This document shows, piece by piece, positions 8,209-16,471 of a stretch of DNA of 64,000 nt (positions are counted from its first letter, which is position 1; each line of letters opens with the position of its first letter). Location: positions 186,001-250,000 of the forward strand of contig CAWCZO010000002.1 of NCBI GenBank assembly GCA_963800065.1, read 5' to 3'. The notes under the pieces are model-generated. The model saw nothing but the letters and a program-made list of their open reading frames with translations, was not told where the DNA came from and did no database searches. The translations under genes were made by a program, and so were the position numbers. The stretch comes from CAWJFJ01 sp963800065 (GTDB lineage: Bacteria; Actinomycetota; Acidimicrobiia; Acidimicrobiales; UBA8190).

Positions 8209-9651
8209 GTGCTCGACGTTCTCACCGGTTTCGTGGCCGAGCTGCGCGCCGCCGGCCTGCCCGTCTCGCTCACCGAATCGCTCGACGCCGCCGAAGCCGT
8301 CCATCACGTCCCGCTCGAGGACCGAGACGCCCTCAAGTACGCACTGGCGGCCACCCTGGTGAAGTCGGCGACGCACTGGAAGGCCTTCGAGACGGCCTTC
8401 GAGGTCTACTTCGCCATGCGCGGCCCCCAGTTCGACATCGACGGCGCCGAGGGGACCACCGCCGCCCGCCCCGACGACGACGACGGGGAGATGCCACCGG
8501 GGGAGGGTCAGGGGCGCCAGGGCGCAGGGGGAGGGGAGGGCCTGTCCCCCGAGGAGCTGGCCGAGATGCTGTACCGGGCCCTCATGAACGCCAACGAGGC
8601 GCAGATCGCCGCCTTGGCCCGCCAGGCCGTGGGACGTTTCGCCGGGATGGAACCGGGCCGGCCCGTGGGCGGGACCTACTACCTCTACCGGACGTTGCGG
8701 AACCTCGATCTCGACGGTGTCCTCGAGAGACTGATGGACTCGGCCCGCCACGACGCCCCCGAGGGGCGGCTGACGCCGCTCGAGGAACGCCTGGCCCGTG
8801 ACGAGTTCCAGTCGCGGTTGGACCGGTTGCGCAAGGAGATCGAGGACGAGATCCGCCGTCGACTGGTGGCCGATCGCGGGACGGAGGCCCTGGCCCGCTC
8901 CCTACGCAAGCCCCTCCCCGAGGACATCGACTTCATGCACGCCACCCGTGAGGAGCTGGCGTCGCTGCGCCGGGCCATCCACCCGCTGACCCGGAAGCTG
9001 GCCGTCCGTCTGGCCCGGAAGCGTCGCCACGGCCGGAAGGGGCCACTGGACTTCCGCTCCACCATGCGGCATTCGCTGTCGACGGGGGGTGTCCCCGTCG
9101 ATCCCAAGTTCCGCTACCCGCGACCGGCCAAGCCCGAGATCATCGTCATCGCCGACATCTCGGGGTCGGTGGCGGCGTTCGCCCGTTTCACCCTGCACCT
9201 CGTCCACGCCATCAGCTCCCAGTTCTCCAAGGTCAGGAGCTTCGTGTTCATCGACGGGATCGACGAGATCACGCGCTTCTTCGACACCGCCGACGATGTG
9301 GCCGAGGCCGTGCACAGGATCAACACCGAGGCCGATGTGGTCTGGGTCGATGGGCACTCCGACTACGGTCACGCGCTGTCGGTGTTCTGGGACCGGTGGG
9401 GCGACGAGATCACCCCCAGGACCAGCGTCCTGCTCCTCGGTGACGCCCGGAACAACTACCACGCCACGCAGAGTTGGGTGGTCCAGGAGATCCGGCACCG
9501 GGCCCGCCACGTGTACTGGCTCAACCCCGAACCCCGGGCCTACTGGGACACCGGGGACTCGGTGGTGGGAGAGTACGCCGTGCACTGCGACGAGGTCTTC
9601 GAGTGCCGCAACCTTAGGCAGCTCGAGAGATTCGTGTCCGAGCTGGCATGA
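8209..9651 (+). CDS. VWA (CoxE-like) domain protein, MoxR partner
   Basis: A 480-residue cytosolic protein without signal peptide. The C-terminal third is a von Willebrand A domain with the MIDAS motif DISGS (from 316) in IIVIADISGSVAAFARF. The middle is rich in charged helices (residues about 170-270), and the 80-115 region is Gly/Asp-rich. CoxE-type VWA proteins work with MoxR ATPases in maturation of metalloenzymes; here the ATPase lies 11 bp upstream. GTG 8209 is preceded by GAGGT at 8196-8200. The stop overlaps the next ATG (ATGA). Confidence 0.85.
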   Translation: MLDVLTGFVAELRAAGLPVSLTESLDAAEAVHHVPLEDRDALKYALAATLVKSATHWKAFETAFEVYFAMRGPQFDIDGAEGTTAARPDDDDGEMPPGEGQGRQGAGGGEGLSPEELAEMLYRALMNANEAQIAALARQAVGRFAGMEPGRPVGGTYYLYRTLRNLDLDGVLERLMDSARHDAPEGRLTPLEERLARDEFQSRLDRLRKEIEDEIRRRLVADRGTEALARSLRKPLPEDIDFMHATREELASLRRAIHPLTRKLAVRLARKRRHGRKGPLDFRSTMRHSLSTGGVPVDPKFRYPRPAKPEIIVIADISGSVAAFARFTLHLVHAISSQFSKVRSFVFIDGIDEITRFFDTADDVAEAVHRINTEADVVWVDGHSDYGHALSVFWDRWGDEITPRTSVLLLGDARNNYHATQSWVVQEIRHRARHVYWLNPEPRAYWDTGDSVVGEYAVHCDEVFECRNLRQLERFVSELA

Positions 9652-10358
9652 GGCCCACCGGATCGGATCCTCCCGGAGGAGCACCACCGTCCGGGGTCCG
9701 GACCGTCCCCGCCGTCCCGGCCGTCTGCACCCGTATCGTGCTGATTCGCCACGGGGAGGCCCTGTGCAACGTAGCCGGCGTGGTGGGTGGTCGAACCGGG
9801 TGCACCGGGTTGTCCCCCACCGGGGTCAGGGAGGCCGAGGCCCTGCGGGCCCGGTTGGTCGACTCCGGTGAGCTGGAGGGGGTCACCGCCGTGTACGCGT
9901 CGGTCCTGCCGCGTGCCCTCGAGACGGCCGCCATCGCCGCTCCGGGGTTACGGGGGATGGTGGCCGTGCCCGACTGCGAGCTGTGCGAGCTGCATCCCGG
10001 CGAAGCGGACGGCCTCACGTGGGCCGAGTTCGCCGATCGCTACGGCGGACCCGACTGGGACAGCGATCCCGACGCCGTCCTCGCCCCCGGGGCGGAGAGC
10101 TGGACGGGGTTCGTCCGGCGTGTCTCGACCGTGCTCACGGCCACCGCCGCCCGCCACGGTGGCGAGCTGGTGGTGATCTTCTGCCACGGTGGCGTGGTGG
10201 AGGCCTCGATGGAGGCCTTCTTCCCGGTGGCCCCGGGGCGGGGGCGCCTGAGGCTCCGGACGGCCCACACGTCCCTGACGGAATGGGAGCTCGGTCCGGA
10301 CGGGTGGCTGCTGTTGCGTTACAACGACGCCGCCCACCTGGGCTGTGTGACGGCGTGA
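9648..10358 (+). CDS. Histidine phosphatase superfamily protein
   Basis: A 236-residue phosphoglycerate-mutase-like protein. The RHG catalytic motif is in IVLIRHGEALCN (R34, H35), and the second histidine is in IFCHGGVVEASM. The E of LCELHPGEADG is the likely acid. The first about 25 residues are a Pro/Gly-rich lead. The substrate is not predictable; a broad-specificity phosphatase is the safest description. It is translationally coupled (4-bp overlap) to the VWA gene. Confidence 0.85.
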   Translation: MRPTGSDPPGGAPPSGVRTVPAVPAVCTRIVLIRHGEALCNVAGVVGGRTGCTGLSPTGVREAEALRARLVDSGELEGVTAVYASVLPRALETAAIAAPGLRGMVAVPDCELCELHPGEADGLTWAEFADRYGGPDWDSDPDAVLAPGAESWTGFVRRVSTVLTATAARHGGELVVIFCHGGVVEASMEAFFPVAPGRGRLRLRTAHTSLTEWELGPDGWLLLRYNDAAHLGCVTA

Positions 10359-10374
10359 ACGGGACGGGTGACGC

Positions 10375-11997
10375 TCAGCAGGCGTAGTCGCCGTCGAGAC
10401 CCGGTTCGTCGGGTCCGTTGGCCTGGTCCGTGTACTGCGTCACGAAGACGGGTCCGGTCGGCAGAAGGTCGCCCTGGGCGGCGGCCAGGATCTTGATGTT
10501 CTGGCAGTCGTAGGGACCGTTGTCGGTCCACCAGGCCACCCACAGGGGAACGGCGGGCTGGTAGTCGCCGACGATCTGGTTCCAGACGTCGGGAGAGGCG
10601 TAGATCCCGACGTTGTTGATGCCGAGTCCCCGGAGGGCGTTGATGGCCCCCTGGACCACCTGGGCGTTCTCGGCCGTGTCCGCCGTCCAACTGGGGTCCT
10701 TCTCGACGTCGAGCCACCAGGTCACCTGGGGATTCACCCCCACCGACTGGGCGTAATCGTAGGCGAAGACCCCCGCCTGATAACCGAAGTTGCAGGCCGG
10801 GTCGCCGTTGCAACCGGGTTCGGGCGTGGCGCTGGTGCCGTAGGTCAGATAGGAGTAGAGGTTGAGCCCGGCCCCGGCCCAGGCCGCCTCGTGGGCCAGG
10901 CACGGATTCGGTGCCCCGTTGGACGCCCCGGTGGCCTGGACGACGCCGACGATGTGACCCGAGGGCAGGGTCTGGTCGCAGGTGGGCGGGTTGTCCTGGA
11001 AGACCGAGATGTCGTAGCCGTAGGAGCCCGACGGATAGGCCTCGTTGGCGCTCACCCCGGTGCCCGGCCCGTCGGCCAACGACACCACGGGGGCGTCGAG
11101 GTGCTGGGGTGTCGAACCGAAGTAGCCGGCGTCGCCGAAGGCGGTGACGGCCCCGTTGGAGTCGGTCAGCCAGTAGCCGTCCATGTCGGCCGCCGTCATG
11201 GAGACGATCGGGTGCTTGAGGGCGTGGCCCCCGAGCGAGCCCTCGAACGGGGCGTCGCCGTAGGAGAAGACCCCACCGTCGGCGGCCACCAGCCAGTAAC
11301 CGCCACCGTCGGGTGTGGGGGTGGCCCCGACCACGGGGCTGACGAGGGGGATGTTCCCGGCCGAGCCGTAGAAGTGGGCGTCGCCGAAGGTGAACACGCC
11401 GCCGTCGGAGGCGAAGAGCCAGTAACCACCACCGTCGGGGGTCGAGGCCATGGCGATGATGGGCTTGTTGAGGCGGATGCCGCCCAACGAGCCGTGGTAC
11501 GGAGCATCGAAGGAGAAGACCCCACCGTCGGAGGAGACGGTCCAGTACCCACCGGTGGCCGGATCGGCGGCGATGCCCACCATGGGTCCGTCGAGGGGCT
11601 TGCCGCCCATCGATCCGTGGAACTGGGCGTTGCCGAAGGAGAAGACCCCACCGTCGGAGGCGACGGTCCAGTAGCCCTCACCGGTGACGCCGGCGGCGGT
11701 GACCGTGGGTGCGATGCCCACCATGGGCTTGTCGAGGGGGTGGCCCCCCATGGAGCCCCAGAACGGAAGGCCACCGAAGGCGAAGACTCCACCGTCGGAG
11801 GCCACGGCGTAGTAGGCGGGAACGGACTCGCTCGACGTCAGCGACGCACGGGTGACGTGGTGCACGTCGGGAACGGCGCCGAGCTTGCGGGGCACGGTGT
11901 GGACCTTCGGCGCCAGGGACTGCGCCAGGGCCGCGACGAGGACGGTGGTGACGACGATGGACAGCAGGCGCGCGAAGGTGCGTGAGTGAAGAGACAT
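10375..11997 (-). CDS. Secreted protein: DGGVFSFG repeats plus GH25-like domain
   Basis: A 540-residue exported protein. Residues 13-30 are a hydrophobic signal segment. Residues 62-312 hold six repeats of about 42-47 residues, each like YWTVASDGGVFSFG followed by a GSxGG turn, of the kind common in Acidimicrobiia and probably a beta-propeller-like array. Residues 326-540 resemble GH25 muramidases: GYDISVFQ strand, WWLDVEKDP with the DxE pair (D430, E432), GIYASPDVW, PLWVAWW, and a closing FVTQYTD strand. Two or three cysteine pairs fit an extracellular protein. Cell-wall binding or cleavage is inferred. It could instead be a non-catalytic relative (DUF1906-like). Confidence 0.75.
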   Translation of the reverse strand: MSLHSRTFARLLSIVVTTVLVAALAQSLAPKVHTVPRKLGAVPDVHHVTRASLTSSESVPAYYAVASDGGVFAFGGLPFWGSMGGHPLDKPMVGIAPTVTAAGVTGEGYWTVASDGGVFSFGNAQFHGSMGGKPLDGPMVGIAADPATGGYWTVSSDGGVFSFDAPYHGSLGGIRLNKPIIAMASTPDGGGYWLFASDGGVFTFGDAHFYGSAGNIPLVSPVVGATPTPDGGGYWLVAADGGVFSYGDAPFEGSLGGHALKHPIVSMTAADMDGYWLTDSNGAVTAFGDAGYFGSTPQHLDAPVVSLADGPGTGVSANEAYPSGSYGYDISVFQDNPPTCDQTLPSGHIVGVVQATGASNGAPNPCLAHEAAWAGAGLNLYSYLTYGTSATPEPGCNGDPACNFGYQAGVFAYDYAQSVGVNPQVTWWLDVEKDPSWTADTAENAQVVQGAINALRGLGINNVGIYASPDVWNQIVGDYQPAVPLWVAWWTDNGPYDCQNIKILAAAQGDLLPTGPVFVTQYTDQANGPDEPGLDGDYAC

Positions 11998-12029
11998 GGG
12001 GGGAGTGTCAGGTCCTTTGGCTCCGCGCC

Positions 12030-12058
12030 ATTGTCACGGAGATCGTGGTCCGAATCAA
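12030..12058 (-). promoter_or_regulatory. Candidate promoter of the secreted repeat protein
   Basis: Read on the minus strand, TTGATT (12053-12058) and GACAAT (12030-12035) are 17 nt apart, a sigma-A-like pair upstream of ATG 11997. The gene has no Shine-Dalgarno. A second weak hexamer, GACACT, ends 6 nt before the ATG. The 201-bp gap 11998-12198 holds nothing else that I recognise. Confidence 0.35.
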
Positions 12059-12198
12059 TGACACCCGGGCAGAATCAACGCTCACCTGCGCCGATGCTGA
12101 CGGGAAGAGGGTCGCCCGGGCGCCGGATGCGGCGACGGCCGGTGCCCGACGGCACGAATGCCGGCGCCGGGAGCGTAGCCGGTGGGCCGAGCTGTCGC

Positions 12199-13545
12199 TC
12201 AGCCCCGCAGGAGTTCGGCTACTCGAAACGACAGGTCGATGGCCTGGCGGGCGTTCAGCCGCGGATCACACGTCGTGGTGTAACGCAGGTGGAGTTGGTC
12301 TTCGAGGATGTCCCCGAAGCCGCCCAGACACTCGGTCACGTCGTCTCCGGTCAGCTCGACGTGGACGCCGCCGGGCCAGGTGCCGGCGGCGTGATGGGCG
12401 TCGAAGAACCCCCGTAGCTCGTGGAGGATGTCGTCGAAGCGCCGTGTCTTACGACCGCCGTCACTGGCGAAGGTGTTCCCGTGCATCGGGTCGCACGTCC
12501 ACACCACGGGGTGTCCGTCGTCGCGCACCGCTTCCAGCAGAGGAGGCAGAGCGTCGGCCACCCTGGAAGCACCCATCCGGGTGATCAATGTCAGCCGGCC
12601 CGGGACGCGCTCGGGGTTCAGGCGTTCGCACAGAGCGAGCACCTCTTCGGCGGTGGCGGCGGGACCGATCTTGCAGCCGACGGGGTTGCGGATGCCGGAC
12701 AGGAATTCGAGGTGCGCGCTTTCGCGCTGACGGGTACGTTCGCCGACCCAGACCATGTGGGCCGAACAGTCGTAGAAGTCGCCGGTGAGGGAGTCCTGAC
12801 GCGTGAGTGCCTCTTCGTACCCGAGGATCAGTGCCTCGTGGCTGGTGAAGAAATCAACCTGGTGCAGTGACTCCTCGCCGACGAGATCGATGCCGCAGGC
12901 CGCCATGAAACGCAGAGCGCGGTCGATCTCGCCGGCGATCTGTTCATAGCGACGGCCTTCGTCGCTCGAGGCCAGGAACTGCTGATTCCAGAGGTGGACC
13001 TGGGAGAGGTCGGCGAAGCCCCCCTTGGTGAAGGCCCGGAGGAGGTTGAGAGTCGAGGCCGACTGGTGATAGGCGGCGATGAGGCGGTCGGGGTCCGGTA
13101 CCCGGGCACCGGGGTCGGGGGCGTCGTCGTTGACCATGTGCCCGCGGAACGTCTCGAGCTCCACGTCTCCGATGCGCTCCGTCGCCGAGGTGCGCGGCTT
13201 GGCGAACTGGCCGGCGATGCGTCCGACCTTGACCACGGGGACACCGGCGCCGTAGGTGAGGACGACGGCCATCTGGAGGATCACCCGGAGCTTGTCGCGG
13301 ATGCTGTCGGCCGAGAAATCGGCGAAGGACTCGGCACAGTCGCCGGCCTGTAGGAGAAAGGCCCGTCCGCCGGCGACATCGGCCAGGGAGCTGGTCAGGC
13401 GCCGGGCCTCCCCGGCGAAGACGAGCGGGGGGAGCCCGCCCAGGGTCTTCAGAACCCGCTCGAAGGCGTCGTCATCGGGCCACACCGGCTGTTGGGCCGC
13501 CGGACACCGCCGCCAGCTCTGGGGGCTCCACGGCGGCGCGGTCAT
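12199..13545 (-). CDS. aroG: Class II 3-deoxy-7-phosphoheptulonate synthase
   Basis: A 448-residue class II (plant/actinobacterial type) DAHP synthase, which condenses phosphoenolpyruvate with erythrose 4-phosphate at the head of the shikimate pathway. It starts PPWSPQSWRRCPAAQQPVWP. LLQAGDCAESF contains the metal-binding cysteine; VWTCDPMHGNTF, GGVHVELTGDDVTECLGG and TTTCDPRLNARQAIDL hold the other metal and substrate ligands. TACGCT lies 6 nt upstream of the ATG, so the mRNA is probably leaderless. It is transcribed divergently from the F420-type oxidoreductase. Confidence 0.96.
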   Translation of the reverse strand: MTAPPWSPQSWRRCPAAQQPVWPDDDAFERVLKTLGGLPPLVFAGEARRLTSSLADVAGGRAFLLQAGDCAESFADFSADSIRDKLRVILQMAVVLTYGAGVPVVKVGRIAGQFAKPRTSATERIGDVELETFRGHMVNDDAPDPGARVPDPDRLIAAYHQSASTLNLLRAFTKGGFADLSQVHLWNQQFLASSDEGRRYEQIAGEIDRALRFMAACGIDLVGEESLHQVDFFTSHEALILGYEEALTRQDSLTGDFYDCSAHMVWVGERTRQRESAHLEFLSGIRNPVGCKIGPAATAEEVLALCERLNPERVPGRLTLITRMGASRVADALPPLLEAVRDDGHPVVWTCDPMHGNTFASDGGRKTRRFDDILHELRGFFDAHHAAGTWPGGVHVELTGDDVTECLGGFGDILEDQLHLRYTTTCDPRLNARQAIDLSFRVAELLRG

Positions 13546-13551
13546 GGGTAC

Positions 13552-13557
13552 AGCGTA
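13552..13557 (-). promoter_or_regulatory. Leaderless -10 hexamer for aroG
   Basis: TACGCT on the minus strand ends exactly 6 nt before ATG 13545, and no Shine-Dalgarno is present. It is back-to-back with the -10 of the divergent oxidoreductase gene within 37 bp. Confidence 0.5.
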
Positions 13558-13570
13558 TGGCCTACCGGCC

Positions 13571-13576
13571 TAGTCT
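13571..13576 (+). promoter_or_regulatory. Leaderless -10 hexamer for LLM oxidoreductase
   Basis: TAGTCT ends 6 nt before GTG 13583. No ribosome binding site is present in the 37-bp divergent gap. Confidence 0.5.
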
Positions 13577-13582
13577 CGGGGC

Positions 13583-14512
13583 GTGCAACCCTTCCGATTC
13601 GCCGTGCAGGTCTCCTCCGCCGAATCCGGTGCCGCGTGGCGTGCGCTGGCCCGCAAGACCGAGGACCTCGGGTACTCGACCCTCTTCATGCCCGACCATC
13701 TCGGTGAGCAGTGGGCGCCCCTGATCGCCCTCACGGTGGCGGCCGAGGCCACGACCACGCTGCGGGTGGGGACGCTCGTGCTCGACAACGACTTCCGCCA
13801 CCCCGTCGTCCTGGCCCGGGAGGCGGCCACGTTGGACCTGCTGTGCGAGGGTCGTCTCGAGCTCGGCCTCGGCGCCGGGTGGATGCGCGACGACTACGAC
13901 CAGGCGGGCATCGTCTACGACCCACCGGCCACCAGGGTCGATCGGTTGACCGAGGCCATCGGTATCGTGAAGGACCTGTGGGCCGAGGGCCGTTGCGACC
14001 ACACCGGTGACCACTACACGGTGACGGGGGCGACGGGTCACCCATCTCCCCACCGGCGACCACGCCCGTTGCTGCTGGTGGGAGGGGGCAGTCCGAGGGT
14101 GCTCGGGCTGGCGGGACGGGAAGCCGACATCGTGGGGGTGAACCCGCGACTCACCGAGGGCTTCTACGGGCCTCGGGCCATCGCGTCGGCCGCTCCCGAG
14201 TACTACGACGAACGGGTGGCGTGGGTGCGCGAGGCGGCCGGGGAACGCTTCGACAGCATCGAGGTCCAGAGCCTCACCTTCGTGGTCCAGGTGGTCCCCA
14301 ACGCCGCCGAGCTGATCGAGCAGATGGCGCCCGGCGTGGGGATGACCCCCGAACAGGCGGCGGAGACCCCGGCCGCTCTGATCGGCACGGTCGACGAGCT
14401 CGTCGAGACCCTCGAGCGTCGGCGGCGCCGTTGGTCGATGAACTACTGGGTCGTCCATGAAGGCGACATGGACGCCTTCGCGCCCGTGGTGGCCCGGCTG
14501 GCGGGACACTGA
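13583..14512 (+). CDS. LLM-class F420-dependent oxidoreductase
   Basis: A 309-residue luciferase-like (TIM barrel) oxidoreductase. FRFAVQVSSAESGAAW at the N-terminus, TLFMPDHLGEQWAP, LRVGTLVLDNDFRHP and ELGLGAGWMRDDYDQAGI match the TIGR03621-type F420 group known mainly from actinobacteria. Such enzymes use reduced F420; the substrate here is unknown. The GTG start is set by the TAGTCT hexamer 6 nt upstream. nadD follows 5 bp later and is probably cotranscribed. Confidence 0.85.
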   Translation: MQPFRFAVQVSSAESGAAWRALARKTEDLGYSTLFMPDHLGEQWAPLIALTVAAEATTTLRVGTLVLDNDFRHPVVLAREAATLDLLCEGRLELGLGAGWMRDDYDQAGIVYDPPATRVDRLTEAIGIVKDLWAEGRCDHTGDHYTVTGATGHPSPHRRPRPLLLVGGGSPRVLGLAGREADIVGVNPRLTEGFYGPRAIASAAPEYYDERVAWVREAAGERFDSIEVQSLTFVVQVVPNAAELIEQMAPGVGMTPEQAAETPAALIGTVDELVETLERRRRRWSMNYWVVHEGDMDAFAPVVARLAGH

Positions 14513-14517
14513 CGCCC

Positions 14518-15153
14518 GTGGGCGGCGCTGGCGCCGACGACGCCGGCCGTCGACCGGCGCAGCCCGGAGAACGCATCGGCATCCTGGGGGGAACCTTCGA
14601 CCCCATCCATGTCGGCCACCTGGTGGCCGCCACGTGGGCGCGAGACGCCCTGGCCCTCGACCGGGTGCTCCTCGTGGTGGCCAACGAACCGTGGCAGAAG
14701 ACGGGGCGCCGGACGGTCACCCCGCCCGAGGACCGGCTGGCCGTGGTGGCCGCCGCCGTCGACGGGGTGGCGGGGCTCGAGCCGTGCCGGGTGGAGATCG
14801 ACCGGGGAGGCCCGAGCTACACGGTCGATACCGTCCGGGAGCTCACCGGACGGCACCCCGGGACACGCTTCTTCCTGGTGGTGGGGGCCGATGTGGCCAC
14901 CGAGCTCGACACGTGGCACGACGTCGGGCGGCTCGCCGGTCTGGTCACGCTCGTCATCGTCGATCGCGGAGGTGTCGAACGGGCCCCCGACCCCCCCGGC
15001 TGGGTGGTCGAACGACTCCGGATCCCCGCTCTCGACGTGTCGAGCAGCGAGCTGCGCCACCGCCTGGCCGCCGGGAGCAGTGTCGACTTCCTGATCCCGG
15101 CGGCTGCCATCCTTTGCATCGACCGGCTGGGTCTGTACGCTGGCGGTAGATGA
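14518..15153 (+). CDS. nadD: Nicotinate-nucleotide adenylyltransferase
   Basis: A 211-residue enzyme that adenylylates nicotinate mononucleotide to deamido-NAD. After about 18 linker residues comes the nucleotidyltransferase signature GILGGTFDPIHVGHLV; DVSSSELRHRLAAG is the second motif. YTVDTVREL and FFLVVGADVATELDTWHD are typical of NadD. It starts with GTG 5 bp after the previous gene. Its stop overlaps the following ATG by 4 bp. Confidence 0.93.
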   Translation: MGGAGADDAGRRPAQPGERIGILGGTFDPIHVGHLVAATWARDALALDRVLLVVANEPWQKTGRRTVTPPEDRLAVVAAAVDGVAGLEPCRVEIDRGGPSYTVDTVRELTGRHPGTRFFLVVGADVATELDTWHDVGRLAGLVTLVIVDRGGVERAPDPPGWVVERLRIPALDVSSSELRHRLAAGSSVDFLIPAAAILCIDRLGLYAGGR

Positions 15154-15374
15154 ACGGCCCGGCCATCGAGACCACGGGGACGAATCCGTTGGCTACGAGG
15201 CGTGAGCTCCGCCGACTGCGGCGGGAGCGACTGCTGCTGATGGTGCTGGCCGTGGTCCTCCTGCTGGCGTTGCTGACCGCCGCCGCGGTCGTCGTGGCCC
15301 GCCAGCACCACCTGGCACCGGTCTCCGGCCCGCCGGGGACGATCGACGTGTACGTGGCCGCCCGCGCCGCATGA
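15150..15374 (+). CDS. Small single-pass membrane protein
   Basis: 74 residues, not assigned to a family. A basic stretch RRELRRLRRER (about 18-28) is followed by a hydrophobic helix LLLMVLAVVLLLALLTAAAVVVA (29-51) and a short outside tail, so the N-terminus is probably cytosolic. It overlaps both neighbours by 4 bp (ATGA at each end), which strongly supports translation. In other actinobacteria a large LytR-CpsA-Psr protein often sits here; this could be a remnant or a replacement (inference). Confidence 0.7.
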   Translation: MNGPAIETTGTNPLATRRELRRLRRERLLLMVLAVVLLLALLTAAAVVVARQHHLAPVSGPPGTIDVYVAARAA

Positions 15375-15784
15375 CGGTCCCCATCGGGCCGCCGGAGGCG
15401 GGGACGGGCCCGGTGGTTCCGAGCGCGGCGCTCGTGGCCGCCCGGGCCGCCGACGAAAAGTTGGGAGAGTCCACGGTCGTCCTGGCCGTGGGTCAGTTGC
15501 TCGGGGTGACCGATGCCTTCGTGATCACACACGGTCGCAACTCCCGACAGGTGCGGACGCTCGTCGACGAGATCGAGCGTCGTGTGAAGCAGGTGTCGGG
15601 TCGGGCGCCGTACGCGGTGGAGGGATTGCGGGACCTGCGCTGGGTTCTCATGGACTACGGCGACTTCCTCGTCCATGTCTTCCACGAGGAGACGCGGCCC
15701 TACTACGACCTCGAACATCTGTGGGGGGACGCCCCGCGTGTGTCGTGGGCCGACGCCGGCGCCCGTTCGGCATCCGACGCCTGA
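15371..15784 (+). CDS. rsfS: Ribosomal silencing factor RsfS
   Basis: A 137-residue RsfS/Iojap protein that binds L14 and blocks subunit joining when nutrients are short. VTDAFVITHGRNSRQVRTLVDEIERRV and WVLMDYGDFLVHVFHEETRPYYDLEHLWGDAP are the classic signatures (shown here only in part as support). It is coupled to the small membrane protein upstream. A 13-nt direct repeat, GACGCCTGACCGC, spans its stop codon (15776-15788 and 15790-15802). Confidence 0.95.
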   Translation: MTVPIGPPEAGTGPVVPSAALVAARAADEKLGESTVVLAVGQLLGVTDAFVITHGRNSRQVRTLVDEIERRVKQVSGRAPYAVEGLRDLRWVLMDYGDFLVHVFHEETRPYYDLEHLWGDAPRVSWADAGARSASDA

Positions 15785-15850
15785 CCGCAGACGCCTGACC
15801 GCCGACGCCGGACACCCGTCGCCTGGACGCGCCGGCGCTGTCCGACGGTG

Positions 15851-16471
15851 TCACAAGGCGGGGGCGAGCGGCGCGAACTGCGCCCGGTTCGCCGTCGGGA
15901 CCTGGGCGCCGCTGGCCACCGGTACGTCCACCGCCTGGCCCGCCAGCTCGAAGGCGACACTGGTCACGCCCGGCAACGCCGTGGCGGTGAACACGACCTG
16001 CGCCACCGCCTGGATCTGAGCCTGGCCCACCAGTTGTCCGAATGTGCCTCCGAGGTTCACCGTGGCCAGGCCCCCCGCCCCGGTCACCGCCCCCAGGACC
16101 GTCGTCTGGGCGGGGACGGAGCTCGAGAAGCCCGCCGCCGCCTCGGTGTTGGTCGGCCCTCGGACGAGGGCACCCAGAACGGCGGCCAGCGACTCCTGGG
16201 TGGCGGGCACCTCCCGGGTCACCGCCACCAGGTGGCCCGAGGATGTGACCAGGAAGATGGTCACCGGTGCCTGGACCGGAGAGGGGGCCGACGTCGTGGT
16301 GGTCGACGGCGGGGACGGTCGCAGCAGGCCGAACGGGATGGCGCTGCGCGGCAGGGCGGCGGGGGAGCGGTCGACGGGAACACCGCATCCGGCGAGGGCG
16401 ATGGCGGCCACCAGGGCGGCCCCGGCCGCCACGGCCCGGTACCCAGGGCCCGGAGGAGGAGCGGTTCTCAT
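15851..16471 (-). CDS. Short LpqB-like GerMN-domain lipoprotein
   Basis: A 206-residue lipoprotein: hydrophobic signal near 12-28 ending in the lipobox LAGC. One GerMN domain follows (about 68-190, beginning VTIFLVTSSGHLVAVTREVP). It overlaps the sensor kinase by 4 bp, in the order mtrA-mtrB-lpqB found in actinobacteria. LpqB normally continues into a C-terminal beta-propeller (total near 580 residues); here that part is missing. The likely role is an extracytoplasmic modulator of the kinase, by analogy. Confidence 0.75.
   Translation of the reverse strand: MRTAPPPGPGYRAVAAGAALVAAIALAGCGVPVDRSPAALPRSAIPFGLLRPSPPSTTTTSAPSPVQAPVTIFLVTSSGHLVAVTREVPATQESLAAVLGALVRGPTNTEAAAGFSSSVPAQTTVLGAVTGAGGLATVNLGGTFGQLVGQAQIQAVAQVVFTATALPGVTSVAFELAGQAVDVPVASGAQVPTANRAQFAPLAPAL

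Noticed and set aside
15776..15802. 13-bp direct repeat at the rsfS stop
   Set aside because: Two copies only, small, and explained by replication slippage; no attachment-site context.
15801..15844. Possible bidirectional terminator between rsfS and the LpqB-like gene (CGGACA...TGTCCG around GCGCCGGCGC)
   Set aside because: Arms are short, the loop is long and there is no T-run on either strand.
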